Below are positions 48,350 through 61,067 of a stretch of DNA of 64,000 nt, piece after piece (positions within the stretch are counted from its first letter, which is position 1; every line of letters begins with the position of its first letter). This DNA is from Corydoras sp. C115 (taxonomy: Eukaryota; Chordata; Actinopteri; Siluriformes; Callichthyidae), in the NCBI GenBank assembly GCA_019802505.1, contig JAFMOC010000019.1, forward strand, positions 3,640,501 through 3,704,500, given 5' to 3'. The position numbers and the translations under genes are program-made. The notes beneath the pieces are model-generated. The model saw nothing but the letters and a program-made list of their open reading frames with translations. It was not told where the DNA came from and searched no databases.

Positions 48350-49149
48350 ACAAGAAAACACAGAAGCAGCAGAAGAGGACATGCTCCTGTCACTTTTTTA
48401 GGGAATCCGCTTCCTTATTACTTTTCATGGATCAGCTTGTTCTAGGTTCTAGAGATGCTGACTGATTCTTTTTTACCACCCAGGCTCAGTGGCAGTCAGA
48501 AAAGGTCACTATAGCATTTACACTGTTTGAGTGAATCCCAGATCAGGCCTACTACTCATCAGCCATTGAGAACTGGCACCACACAGAGAGGTTGAAGTAC
48601 CAGGTGGTGGTTGTCACTCCAGAGCAGTCAGTGGGTTGGGGTGTAACTTTACAAAATGGAGTGAATGTCCTGTGTGAGGTTGTCCTGTATGCAGATGCCA
48701 GGGTCTTGTACACGGTTTCTCTTTATTCACTATTAGTATTAGCTGAGCTTTAAATTAAACACCTTGAATATGTTGAAACCTTTTGGAATTATCAAAATGA
48801 TGCTGTAATATTTAAACTTCTCACGTCTTAGTGAGAGGAACAAATGTTTAAATTTCACACATTCCTAATTTCAGCTACTCAGTTGTTTGGCAAGCAAAGT
48901 AATCATTTCAACACCACTGCTAAATGTCCAGTGATGTAATACTCCAGTTCTGCTTCTCTACTATCTGTTTCTTCAGTGTGAATCTTGCAACGTGTTTATT
49001 TGCTGAGAAATGTGCCGGATGTGATGTACATAGAACTGTACCTAAGGCAAAGGAGGCTTGCGGAACAGGGATGGAAGAAATCCCAGGCATGACTCATCTG
49101 TTAATGTAACGTTAAAGAGAGCGAGGCATGGGAAACTAGATATTCTCCA

Positions 49150-49190
49150 ATCTTATCTCCCTCTCTCTCCTCTCTCTCTCTCTCTCTCCC
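49150..49190. repeat. (CT)n-rich tract
   Basis: Imperfect TCTC/CCTC run of about 40 nt. Confidence 0.9.
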
Positions 49191-50424
49191 TTGCTGGTTT
49201 TCTTGCTCGTACTCCACCCTACTCCTGTTGTCTGTGTGTGTGTGTGTTCCAACATTACATTAAATATTCATGAGCATTCTAAGTTACCGACATGTCAAAT
49301 CAATGACCTGAATAAATGCAGTACCAAGGACAGGCTGAGTTCCTGCGTCGGAATAGGTATCTGAAATCAGGCGCTTGACTGATGACTGTTTTAAGGGAAA
49401 GAAAATTTACATTATGAACTTAAGTATCTAAACTCAGTGTCCTTGTAGATAATGATCATGGCATATGTGTGGTATTCGAAAATGACCTTGTGTTAAATAG
49501 TATGCAACATGTCTGCATTTAAAGTCTGCCTGCATCAGCTTATAACACAGTAAATCAAGCCAAGCCTTGTCTTGTTTTCTGTTCAGGAACCCTAACCATG
49601 CTTTTGTAAGAGAGACAGAGTGGTAGAATATGCCCCAGAGGGGTGTAGAGGTGGAGAAGAGGTTGGAGGGATGTAATTTAATTAGTTCCACAATGGGATG
49701 AATGAGCAGACAAGGTTGAGCTAATGGACAAGTGTGATGCGCTTTTTAGTAGTGCTAATTGTTCTGAAAGAGCAGGGCTGTTCCTCAGGCAGAGTATGCT
49801 TCTGTACTGAACACAGTAGGTGGGGAGGGGAGAGCAGCGCCAGAATTTTCCCCCGAGATGCCCCTTTATTCTCATCATTAGCCTCAAGCTCTTCTGCACC
49901 AGCAGCCAGTGGCAATTTTAAATGGAAAACTAGTCAGATTAGAGCTGGGGCTAAGTGTGTTGATGTCCACCATCCTCCCCCCCCCCCACACACACACACT
50001 TTTAACTGTACAAATGAGTCACGTCAATGTTGATGGGAACGCATTTCTGTGTAATCAGGATCAACCACTCACATAATTTAGTGCACATGACTGATACTAA
50101 AATATTTCTCAGCACAGCATGTGTTGAGATGGCTGGTTAGAGATTTTATTACAGTCGTACAGGATACAGACGAAAAATACAAATAGTCATGATTATTATT
50201 ATTATTTTTTTGTGTTTCTGTTATTCTGATTTATTAGACAAATAAGTTTGTGTTATTCAAATTAGACAAACTAACAGAAGAGGACTTTATAGAATTAAAT
50301 GATGGGATTAAATTCGGCAACAGTCTAAAAGCTGGGAGATTCCAGAACGGCTGTCTGGCCAGGTGCTTCAGAAGGACAGACAGGTGGGAACCCAGATTGG
50401 GGATTTTCTGTGTATTGTAGCAAT

Positions 50425-50439
50425 GGCGGCCCCTAGTGG
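50425..50439 (-). promoter_or_regulatory. CTCF-like motif (minus orientation)
   Basis: On the minus strand CCACTAGGGGCCGCC matches CCASYAGRGGGCRSY with one mismatch. It faces the plus-oriented motif at 25451, bracketing the distal ets1 promoter and its alpha/beta exons. Confidence 0.45.
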
Positions 50440-51344
50440 CACGGTAAACTTTTGCACTGGGGACAGGTGTGGCATCAGGTGTGGCATGGAAAAAAGTGAA
50501 AACCTGAAAAAGCATCCACTAACTAAAACTAAAATATTATATAATGTTAGTATATGAGACCTTTATATATACACATACACTACTTTCTGGACCTGCTGGA
50601 AACAATTCTTAAAGCTTCCACACTTTTTTGTAATGTTTTCTATAAGAAATCAGTTTGTCCAACATTTTAGAAATTAACATCAAACTCGTTCTTGCCCAGG
50701 TCAGCGCTCTTGTCTTTGCATTGCCCCACAGTGCTGAGTTCTGGCTGTGATTAGTACTCACTTTAAAGCCAAGCAGTTAGCACATCCCCATCTCTGGTTC
50801 ATTCCCACACAGCTAAGCACTGCTCTGAGGTAGTGCACATGCTTCCTGTAACATCGCACTCTTTTTTTCTGAACCGTATCCTGGAAACCACTCTGTTTTG
50901 GGGAGTCAATAACTTAAAGAGTCAGAAATCACAGCCCAGTGTAGAGGATGAATAAAAATCAGCGCTTGTGGATCCAACCCTGCATTCCCCCACGTATGCA
51001 ACATGCTTAAGAGCTTTCCCTCACTGAACCAGTGGGGTTTCCCAGATCCTTCCATTGTGAGGATTCTCTGAAAACACGCATGCAAAAGTCATTTCCAGTA
51101 CCGTGATGATGATGATGATTATAATGTAGATAATGATAAACAGGAAGAAAAGACCTCTGCTGTAAACATTGATCACTATACTCACAAAGACTGGTGTATG
51201 TGAAAATTTAACCTCTTTTACTAACAAGATTATATAAATATAAATCATGTATGTGGACTATTTACCCCTCCCTGACCTGACCCACTATTCAGCCATAATA
51301 ACTCTGATCTGTGTTTTTGGAATATTTTCCCGTTCATCCTAAAG

Positions 51345-51640
51345 TTATTTTAAATTATGAAGTCAGACACTGATGAGGAAAGAGAGGGTTTGGCTTGCAA
51401 TCTGCATTCTCATTCATCCCTAAGGTGTTCAGTGAGAATGAGGTTAGCGCTGTGTGTGGGCCAGTTGGATTTATCCACACCAAATTTGCCCAGTCATGCC
51501 ATTATGGACCTTCCCTTGTGGATAGTCATAATCATAGTGTGGATAGTCATAATCATATTGTCATGGTGGAAGAGAAACGGGCTTTCCCCAAACTGCTCAA
51601 TAAAAAAACATATATATATATATTTTAAGGTGTTTGATCT
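51345..51640 (+). mobile_element. DNA-transposon-like dispersed repeat, best copy
   Basis: Shows, in order, GTCAGACACTGATGAGGAA, a TTCATCCCTAAGGTGTTCAG block, GTGTGGGCCAGTTGGATTT, CCACACCAAATTTGCCCAG, CATTATGGACCTTCCCTTGTG and CTTTCCCCAAACTGCTCAA. This series is characteristic of a very abundant non-autonomous teleost element. It also has an internal tandem duplication (GATAGTCATAATCATAGTGT repeated at about 51520-51560). Confidence 0.65.
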
Positions 51641-54123
51641 TATATCAGTTAAAGGTTGCAAGTTAGATTATCTATTTGTTAAATTTTGCATATTATCAGC
51701 CCAATAATTTATTGCAAAAACCTTAAAATCTTAAATTTCTGCAGTATTCTGTTTGGTCCACTTTTTATCATCATGAGTACAGATGTAAAATAAAGTACTT
51801 ATATTCCTATAAAAAAAATCTATATCTCATACTATAAATACTACACACTTTAGAAACATAAAGAACTGACAGACTTCAAGGTTCCCACCCCCACCCTCCT
51901 TCTATTAAGAGAAAAATGCCACTCAGCATGCATGCTCTATGATATTAGTCAGCAAACCCATTAGTCTTAATGGCTGCCCCTGGGCATTGAGGAGCCTAGC
52001 ATGTCCTTTTACGGACTATACAAGGGGCTCATTAAGGATAAAACAAAGAGCGCTAGTGAGAAAAAGGGAGGAAAGGAATGAATGAGGGAGTGACTGAACA
52101 GTGCTGGGGGGGGGGTAAATGATCACCTCCCACATTTCAGGCCCTCCTTGAGCTCTCAGGTTTGACAGGCGTTGACCACAGAAGTCCCTGAGAAGATCCA
52201 GCCGTATGCACCATCACTCATATCTGTCAGCTGAAACACAATAAAGACAGGCTAATGGCTGGTGCACAAGAGATCTCTGTTTAAAAATCCATAGTTGATC
52301 AATAAGCCCGGCTCCCTGCTCTCTGCGATCCATTTGGAGGCAGGTGGCACTGCAAACGGCTCCTTATAGAGACTGCGCAGTATTGACCGGGCTAACAGGG
52401 TTATTCTGGATACACACGCTCCGCTCCAAGCCAAGTGCTGAATCTTAAGGCACATTTTCTGCTCTTCGACTAATGCGAGAGAGAGAAAAGGCGGCTTTGT
52501 TCCCACAAGTTTTTGGGGATGTGGTCATTTGTTCCAGCGAAGATGAGTGCTTTTGACAGCCCCTCTCACAGTCGTCAAGGCCACTGGGTTCCACTCTGGA
52601 GATTGAGCCGATCAGCACATGACAATTTTAACAGCAATATGTTGCCATGGCAGCTAATTAACTTAATGCAGGCGCAGACACTGGTCTCTCTTTTTCTCTC
52701 GCTCACTCACAAATCTATGAACACATTTATTCAGCTTGCTTGGTTTATTTATATCCATGAACCTGGACTTGCGTAGCTTGTAGAACAGATCAGGACAGGC
52801 CAGAGCTCGGTTAATGAAAACAACTCATCATTTTAATACGGGCTGTGACTGCGGAAAGCATCTGATCTCACAAAAAAAAAAAAAAGACATATTTTACTTG
52901 AAAACCATTTCAAAGGCTTTCCCATCATTGTGTGACTTGGACAAAATCACTATATACACAATTGTTAGATTTACAGGTTTTATTGGCACAGGTGCTTGGA
53001 ATGAATGATTTTATTTTGTCCATATTAATATTAACTAAGACCTGAAAACAGCTCTTTGTTTCTACACTACTGTACAACAAAAGCTCTGTGTTTAATAGTT
53101 TTAATAACAAACTGGCAAGAAATTGTTTATTTTGGAAGAAAGGGTGCCTCGGTTGCTATATTGCACTGTTGGAGCCTTGTGTGTAAGACATATGACGGCT
53201 TGTATTTTATATATTTGAAATGTTTTAAATCATATATTCTGAGATTAGACATTGGAGCAGATTGGACAACAGTCTGACAGATTACATCACATCAAACGCT
53301 TTTATTCAAAGCCACTTTCAGGTATCCCAACTTCTAATCAAATCTAGGAGACGTGTTTTGCGTCTGTCCTCATTAGATGGCATCACATTTGATAATTATT
53401 TCCTCCTTACCCTGTCCCAAACTTCTCCTCCTTACCCCAACAACCTGCATGTCCTCCCTCACCACGTCCATAAACCTCATTTCTGGCCTCCTCAGGTCTG
53501 GTGCTCAGCATTCTTCTGCTGATATCAACCTCATCTTTCTCTTCTGCACATGTTCAAACAACCTTCCCAAATCAGTCTCCTAAACATCCCACCTGTACCG
53601 TCCCTCTAATTAATTCTTGTCCATCTTTATCATTTCTAATAAAAAATGCAGCTTCTTCAACTGATACGTCCAGCTTGCTCTTGTGCCTTTTAGTCAGAGT
53701 CATTGTTGCTAAGCTGTACAGGGTGTCATATGTGGCTCAGTTAAAACTGGTATTAAACTTTTCTAACCACTAACCAAATGATATAAATAAAACATTCAGG
53801 CAGGGTAAGGGGCAAAATGCCCCGCCCCTCCCATGTGCTTAACTTACTTAATTCCTACTTACAGCTTCATATAGAGCAGTACGCATGTGATGTGTTGGTT
53901 GTATGTTGTGAGCAGTACCTCCCCCCCTTCCCCCAGATGAAATGAAATCTATACCACTGCTGGACATCTTTTTCCACAGTTGTTGTGACAGAATTTTTTG
54001 CCTGTAATTTACCATGTAGCACTTGTTAGAGACAACTTGTTAACTTGTTTAATAATTGAGATGATCTTGATCATTAAACTCAGTGAATCGTTGGGAGGCG
54101 AAGTGTTTTATTAATTTGTGCAC

Positions 54124-54490
54124 GGCGGCACGGTGGCTTAGTGGTTAGCACGTTCTCCTTTCAGCACTAGGGATTCCCGGTTCGAAATCCAAATCTGGGT
54201 GGAGTTTCCATGTTCTCCCCGTGTCCGCCAGGGTTTCCTCCGGGTTCTCCGGTTTCCTCCCACAGTCCAAAAACATGGATCAAGTCAATTGAGTTCTCCA
54301 AATTGCCCCATATAGTGTGTGTATGCGTGAGTGTCTGTGTGAGTGAGTGTGTGCCCAGCGATAGATTGGCGCCCTGTCCTGGGTGTGTCTGCCCAGCGCC
54401 CGAAACCTTCTCCCCTGGATGGGCATGGGGAACCCCAGCGTGACCCTAATAGAGGACAAAGCGGAAGATAATGAATAAATGAATGAATGA
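54124..54490 (+). mobile_element. Full-length tRNA-headed SINE-like element
   Basis: Starts GGCGGCACGGTGGC with A-box TGGCTTAGTGG, followed by a B-box with one inserted base (GGTTCGAAATCC). It continues through CTGGGTGGAGTTTCCATG, TCCTCCGGGTTCTCCGGTTT, AACATGGATCAAGTCAATTG, an ATATAGTGTGTG motif, GATTGGCGCCCTGTCCTGG and AGAGGACAAAGCGGAAGATA, to a (GAAT)n tail. The type is widespread in teleosts. It sits only about 0.2 kb upstream of the ets1 proximal promoter region. The B-box insertion suggests weak or no own transcription. Confidence 0.85.
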
Positions 54491-54659
54491 CATTTGTGCA
54501 CCTATGATATCACAAATTGAGCAATCAGTTGCATAACTGTTGTTAAATGTTTATTCTCTGCGTTAATGCTGTCAGATGGTTGTTCCACGTCATTCACGGA
54601 GGACATGAACCAGCGGTGAGCGCACCGTGCTGTGAAACCTGCCAACATCTGTCTCTGAA

Positions 54660-54842
54660 GGAATGCAAAAGCCCAAAATAATGAGAACTGCTCATTATGA
54701 GCGACGCTTCCAAGAAACTGCTCAGAAAACGAGAGCCGCGCATCTGACGCGTTCCAACAGCCAAAAAGTGATCTGTGAAGTGAGCGAGTTAGAATGCGCT
54801 CACGGGGAGTCGGCAAAACGGAATCAGCTTGGACGCCGCCCA

Positions 54843-54894
<52 letters not shown>

Positions 54895-54973
54895 AGAGAG
54901 ACGCCCCGACGCGGACAGAAAGAACGAGGGAGGAAAGAGAGAAAGAGAAGGAGGAAAGAGAGAGCGAGGGCGA

Positions 54974-55012
<39 letters not shown>

Positions 55013-55153
55013 GGCCAGCGAGGAGTTCGTGAACCAGAACCAGGATACGGTTCGGATCCAGAGAGCCAGAGAGTGAGAAGAAGAGGAGAAAAGTCTCGCG
55101 TGGTTTCCTCAGAAGTTGAATTATAACGGGACCGGAGCGCTGAATGCGAGAGG
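54660..55153 (+). promoter_or_regulatory. ets1: ets1 proximal promoter and 5'UTR
   Basis: CpG-containing region directly upstream of the classical ETS1 start, with no TATA box seen. It carries (CA)n (54844-54891) passing into (GA) and a second (GA)n (54977-55010), only 144-310 bp before the ATG, so these may be transcribed as 5'UTR. An ATG at 55144, 10 nt before the real start and in a different frame, has T at -3 (weak context). The transcription start is not determinable. Confidence 0.65.
54844..55010. repeat. (CA)n(GA)n compound tract in ets1 5' region
   Basis: About 24 CA units then GA units (to 54901), a mixed purine-rich spacer, and about 17 GA units (54977-55010). The minus-strand open frame of 284 codons across this tract is an artefact of the repeats. 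Confidence 0.95.
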
Positions 55154-55214
55154 ATGACGGCGGCCGTGGATACGACCCCAACGTTAACGATCATCAAATC
55201 CGAGAAGACCGACG
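55154..55214 (+). CDS. ets1: Ets1 classical (p54/p51-type) first coding exon
   Basis: 61 nt encoding MTAAVDTTPTLTIIKSEK then TD plus one G, with a GTGAGT donor from 55215. Human ETS1 starts MKAAVDLKPTLTIIKTEKVD, so 14 of the first 18 residues match at this N-terminus. The context at the start is good (A at -3). The exon exits in phase 1, identical to the beta exon, so the two first-exon choices are interchangeable. ETS1 is a nuclear ETS-domain transcription factor acting in endothelial, lymphoid and neural-crest programmes. The IIKSEK segment contains the Lys that corresponds to the K15 sumoylation region of mammalian ETS1 (IKTE, here IKSE). The remaining exons (PNT, activation and ETS domains) are to the right of the window. 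Confidence 0.93.
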
Positions 55215-56220
55215 GTGAGTGGACAGCCGGACGGATGGGTTGAGGTGCAGAGTGTAGCGTCTCAGATCGTGAGGACGTGAGGGGGAAACTTTGTGCCGTG
55301 TTGTTTTCTGGATGCGGCTTCATTAAAGCAGACGGCGCGCCAGATGCGCCTATCAATTATTTATTGGCTCTCGGTCGCGCGCTCCGGAGTTGCGTGCGGT
55401 GGAGGATGGACGCGTCAGGAGCTCTTATTCTGATTATCGATTCCCATTTCGGTTATTTGCAACATTTTGTGCGAATGGCAAGAGACGTGAAGTTTAAATG
55501 AGATGCTTTTTGCAGATACTTTGACGCACTCAAGCCTTCTTGCAGCTTGCAGTCAGAGCGATAACGTTCAAACATCGCGATATTTACATTCACTATACAT
55601 GGAACACTTTCCACATGTTAATACTTTCTATGATTCTAACATCTGTCTGTTGTTTCGTCTATTTGATAAATTTGTCAATTTAAAGTTTTAATTTATGAGA
55701 AAACCTCTGCTGCACTATTTTTTTTTTAATTACTGTCTTTCAGTAAATGCTTTTCATTTACAGTCATAGCCCTGACATAGTGCTGACATAGTGAGTAGTC
55801 ATGATGCTGTTTCATTGACCATATGCACCGCTTGTACCACATCATACCAGCTTCCAGCCATAGGGCGAGGCGGATGGGTGGCACACACTCCACTGTAGGT
55901 AGGGCTGGGTTGATTGAGGGCAGGGGCACCAAGTGTGGCATAGCAGTCAGCATTATCATGCTCTCCCATACAGACAAGAGACTTCTGAAACTTGGACTGA
56001 GGTGATGATTCTGCAGACTAGTTAATGCTTAGATAGAGGGAGGGAGCATATGACCAATTACAGTCCAGCTGTACCTTCGTCCAATGCACTTTCCAATCTG
56101 ACCCTGTTCTTGCTCGGTCAGCAGAGCGGTGGGAGTTCAGTGGCCGCTGGTTTTTCCTGACTAAAAAAGCTGACTGGTATAACTGCGTGCTGATGTCTTA
56201 CTCTTTCGCTTGCTCTCTCA

Positions 56221-56267
56221 ACACACACACACGCACACACACACACGCACACACACACACATGCACA
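56221..56267. repeat. (CA)n tract with CG interruptions
   Basis: CA units with ACGC and ATGC interruptions. Confidence 0.93.
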
Positions 56268-56654
56268 CAGACCACAGCAGTTGTAGTAGGTACATCATGG
56301 AAATGTTTTTTTTTTCACACCACATGCAGACCTAAAAGTTGGCTGTTGACTTGAGATGTGAGAAATGAATCATGAATCTGAATTAACAGTGATGCAAATG
56401 CAGATACATTGCACTTGCATGCAGTTCTCGCATCTTCGCATGAAGGTAAAGGAAAATTTAAATAATAAAGAATAAAGAGAAAAAAAACACTGATATACTG
56501 TGGAGTTGCCAAAACACTGCGGTATCTTGCAAAACCATTTCACAACACAAGACTCCCACTCGGTTGCGTTCAGAAGATTCTATGCTTTTTTTTTTCTTTC
56601 TTAAATATATATGACAATTATATGAAATTCATCATTTAAAGTATTTTAATACTG

Positions 56655-56658
<4 letters not shown>

Positions 56659-56725
<67 letters not shown>
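56659..56725. repeat. (TA)n microsatellite
   Basis: About 33 TA units. Confidence 0.97.
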
Positions 56726-56729
<4 letters not shown>

Positions 56730-57234
56730 AGCGTTTTATTAAATATAATGCTGTGGACAGCATTTTCTTTTTTTGGGGTCTTTACTCTCTTAAAACAAAC
56801 CTTCAAAGCTTCAGGTCAAACAAAGTCTCAGTTATGATTCAGTGCCAATCTAATTAAAAGTAATAAGGGAATTACTTCAGGACATAAACTTCAATCACTC
56901 CATCTACAGCCATAATCACATAGATACAGATGTATTTTGTAACACTGCATGTCTAGTGTTGTGGTTTATAGTGCTAGAATTAAGTTGTAGCAACAGTGGA
57001 GGGTTAGAATTGTGATATGATTGTATCATGACGATAAGTAAACATTTAGTCACACTCTCTTACGATCAACTTTTTCATCTACTACGCAAATAATTAGACC
57101 CAGAAGTGCTTAAGGGTATAACTGGAATTTTAATGAGTGAATTTAGTTTCCAAAGTTTCTTTCAAGGTTTTACAAATTCAAGGCTTGGTTGCGTTCACAA
57201 GATTCTGTGCTTTTTGTAAAATGTAGCATATAAG

Positions 57235-57236
<2 letters not shown>

Positions 57237-57330
<94 letters not shown>

Positions 57331-57331
57331 A
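57237..57331. repeat. (TA)n(CA)n compound microsatellite
   Basis: About 37 TA units followed by about 10 CA units. The flanking words GCGTTCA.AAGATTCT.TGCTTTTT also occur beside the 56.6 kb (TA)n tract, suggesting a small local duplication. Confidence 0.95.
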
Positions 57332-58441
57332 AGGAAAAGAGTAAGAGACTGGAGGATCATCAAAGGGAACTGTTAACACATAATGAAGGGGCAACCATCC
57401 TTGATACCAACTTTTTGACCCTGTTAGAGATTTTGCTTCCATTAAGTTCCATGATTAAAGATATCAGAATAAAAAATGCGACCCTCCAAAACAATGGATG
57501 CTGAATTAAACCCTTGAAAAATATTGAAAACATTTGTAATAAATGTTCTGTTTAAATTAAATTTAAATACAGACTTGCTGTTGAACAATCGATGTTGATT
57601 TGTAATCTGAAAACAGTTTGAGAAATTCTCAAACCTGTTTGTATTTGAGCGGAAAGTCACTCCGAGTTATTTTAAAGTTCTTCTCCAGACAAACAGAGGA
57701 AGAACACACAATAGAAGCTCAGAGGAGCATGATGGTCCTAACAAACCGACCATTTATTCCCAAATAGCTCTGCTTATGTGGGATTGTGTTCATAAATACA
57801 CACACATTAGAGCCATTATGATATAAACTCAAACGATGGATGGATCTGTAGATCTTAGCATGGCACTGATGTGGAATTTGGTGAAAAGAACTCTCCCATC
57901 AGCGTGTCGGCCCGGCTAACCAAACAGCATAAAATGTCAGTGGGCAGAATAAACTGAGATTGCGTTTGAGACTTGTAGTGTCAAAGCGTCTGACAACAGG
58001 GCTGCTTCTTTCATGTCTGACCAAATAGTACTTAGCATGGCCAAGCGGGTCAGCAACAACATGAGAGGAAGCCATAGGTCACCTCCCACCAACTCGTTTC
58101 ATGCTGGAGAAAGAAGTAGCCCTTGATGAGGGCGCTGGTCTCCGTCTTTATTCTTTTCTTTTTCTCAGTTGGAAGCCAGGCTTCAGTAACTGACAGGAAT
58201 GTGTAAGGGCTGGGTGGCTGCCTGCTGTACTCTTTTATCTGATTAAGACACTGAAATGATTCCATCATATCAAACCATGCAAGCTCGCTCACATGCACTT
58301 CATAGAGAGGTTTTATCAGCCTCCATCGGTTACACATCGGTCATAGCCTGAAGACCATACAGCTGCCCTGTGTTCTGTAAGACCAGACCATGCTAAAAAA
58401 CATGATCAAATCAATGGGTAACACATTTTAGTTTTGTTTCA

Positions 58442-58443
<2 letters not shown>

Positions 58444-58502
<59 letters not shown>
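58444..58502. repeat. (TA)n microsatellite
   Basis: About 29 TA units. Confidence 0.97.
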
Positions 58503-58508
<6 letters not shown>

Positions 58509-60714
58509 CTATTTTTGAATACATACATCTAATTCACTTCCCAGGACACTAGCTGTGCCGGGAATCTGTAGTAATAGACATGTGGGTTGCCATGGAAAGA
58601 AAATTAATGAGTAGCACCCACCCCCATGCTGTAAAAGTCTAATCATTTGATTTTAATGTGAAGTAGAGGGTAAGTTAAAGGGTGTAGCGTGTTATTCAAT
58701 CATTACAAAAAATTCCAGAATCAAATATTAGTGACCTTACCACACCGTACATTCAGCGTACATATCAGCATTGTGTTCCATTGTATTTTCAAATAATCAT
58801 ATATTTTATTAAAAACTTTCTTTTGCTTTAGTGTTGCTATAATGAGTACCTACCCGTTCTTTCTCACATGCCTATCTGTTGACCACTCACGTTTATTGTT
58901 CCTTTAAACGTGTAGTCATCAAAGTGAGAATGGGTTTATTTACCTTAAAAAGCAACTGTGTGCTAAATAGTCAGCATGTGTGAGAGTCTTTATCATCGGT
59001 GACTCAGCAGTTGCTGACCCGTTATCTTGCGTCATTTCATGTCTCTGATTCTTGAAGTTGCCTGACAACCCATTTGTCATCTTTTAAACATCCACACTGG
59101 GTTTCTGAAGTCCAAAACCTCTGTCTGAAACAAAAAGAAAAGCAGTGTCGCTGAGAGGGGAAGAGATTACAAGCAGCTTTTTTTTTTTTTAACCCCTTTT
59201 GACCTTTTACAGCATATGATTTTGACTTTACTGTGATGTCTTACTCGCTCCATTCATCTTTTTTTTTTTTTCAACCTTTTTCTCCTCCCTCTGTTGCCCA
59301 CATGCCTCTTTACTGTTGCCGCGCCTCCCCGGCTCCTGATGTGGTGCCTGTCTGCTGCTAAGTCGTCTCATCCCAGCTGCCTTTAACAGACTAATTACTG
59401 AGTCAGAGTCTCACACGGACGACCTCCCCCATTCCCTCTAGGCTTTTCTGTTAGGCCTGGTGGAGCTGTCACTGGTGGGATCCAGACACCCTACTGGGTG
59501 GCAGGAGACTCTGGAGGTGAATAATCCAGTCTGCCCGGTGCCTCGCTTTCCCTCCGTTCTCTGACTGAAGGGGGGTAGAGGGGTGGGGTGCACTGTTTAT
59601 GGGCACCTCATCAGATTTCAGAGCATTACAAATGGTGGTCGGCTGTTTGAATTCTCATTTAAAGATCAGATGCCTTTTAGCCGTCACAAGTAAAGAGGGA
59701 CTGGGAACGAGCTGTGCTGTCATTCTTTTTGCAGTTATGACTGGACCTGTCATCATCATCAAACCACCTGTTTTGGGGCTTACAAGTCATGAGCTGCTTT
59801 TGTACTTAACAGTGTTTCCATGTGAGTCCTGACAAACCAGCGCTCTGCTTGAAAAGAACATGTCTGGCTACAATTTCCACTACATATGGAATCGTCCGGG
59901 CGAGGTTTAGATGTTCAGGAACACAGAGATATTGACCTCAGCTTCCCAGGTGTTTGGCTGCAGCAAACTGTGCGATGTGTCCTGGAACAGAAGACACGTT
60001 TTCTGACAGATGCAGTCGGCCAGTACAGCGGAGTCACTTGTTTTTGAAGCATCCCCGGTGTCTCTGACAGACTTACAGAGTTTTATATTAAAGAACGGCT
60101 AGCAGCATTCAGCATCGGCATCTGGTTCGGCTCTCAGACACGTCCATAATGTGATGTGGACTTTGACACCATTCGGTTCCCCCAGCAGAGCTCTGTGGGA
60201 TCCATCAAACCACACTTCTCATAAACAAGGAGAGCAGTGCTAAATGTTTTCTGCTGTCATTTATTAAGAGCCTAATTTAACAAAGGCTTTTTCTGAAACA
60301 TTTCTGCTCACGCTCCAGAATCTGGAGCCTCAAATGAGGTAAAACCAGAATTCTGAATTTTTAATGTAAGCACATCCAGGTCTATTCTCTGTTCTGACGT
60401 TTGGTATTAGTTAGGTTTATAATTGTGGTCCCTTCATATGAATCTTCACTTAATATCTAGATTCTTAAAAATCCATCTCTGACTGTAAACTTTATGAAAA
60501 CAAAACACAAACAAACAAACAGATGCCATCCACATCAGCGATAGTTAACTAAAGAAAGAATGCATGGCATTCAACATGAAAACAGTGTGGTCTGCAGGGA
60601 ATTCATTTAGGAAGGCTGCATCTGCTGGTTCGGTGCTGGCCTCAGAGCACACAGAAACCATTAGCCACCATGCTGCCAATTACATGCACAACTTTAACCC
60701 ATTCAGTCACACAA

Positions 60715-60870
60715 TGCTTCCCAGACTGTTCTCCCCATGTCCGCGTGGGCTTCCGCCCACATCTCAAAAACATGGACTTAAGGTAAATTGGCTGCTCTAA
60801 ATTGCCCCTATATAGTGTGCATGTGCTCCCAGTGATAGATTGGCACGTGTCTTGTAGCTGTTGTGAGATC
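60715..60870 (+). mobile_element. Internal fragment of tRNA-headed SINE-like family
   Basis: GTTCTCCCCATGTCCGCGTG, AAAACATGGACTTAAGGTAA, ATTGGCTGCTCTAAATTGCC, a TATATAGTGTGC motif and AGTGATAGATTGGCAC. Head and tail are missing. Confidence 0.7.
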
Positions 60871-61023
60871 CCTTCCTCTCAAGTGTCTCTAAATGTGATT
60901 ACATTGACACCTGTCCAATCAAATCGCACCAAGCTTAAAGACGAGCTAGTGTCTGATTCAACCTGTCTAAACAGTGTGTCTCTAAAAGGACTAAATGCAC
61001 TAAACATATATGATGTTCAGTAA

Positions 61024-61025
<2 letters not shown>

Positions 61026-61066
<41 letters not shown>
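61026..61066. repeat. (GT)n microsatellite
   Basis: About 20 GT units. Confidence 0.97.

Positions 61067-61067
<1 letters not shown>

Larger units (their letters stand above)
43407..54659 (+). other. ets1: ets1 intron (beta exon onward, before proximal promoter)
   Basis: 11 kb of intronic and regulatory sequence. It contains several microsatellites, a truncated SINE at 46360-46600, DNA-transposon-like remnants (47515-47660 and 51345-51640), a CpG-bearing non-repetitive block at 47690-48010, a CTCF-like motif at 50425-50439, and non-repetitive blocks about 51940-52040 and 52140-52690 that could be conserved elements. A full SINE lies at its right end (54124-54490). No further coding exon was recognised. 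Confidence 0.65.

Noticed and set aside
54502..55356. Minus-strand open frame of 284 codons
   Set aside because: It runs through the (CA)n/(GA)n arrays and antisense to the ets1 first exon; repeats without stops explain its length.
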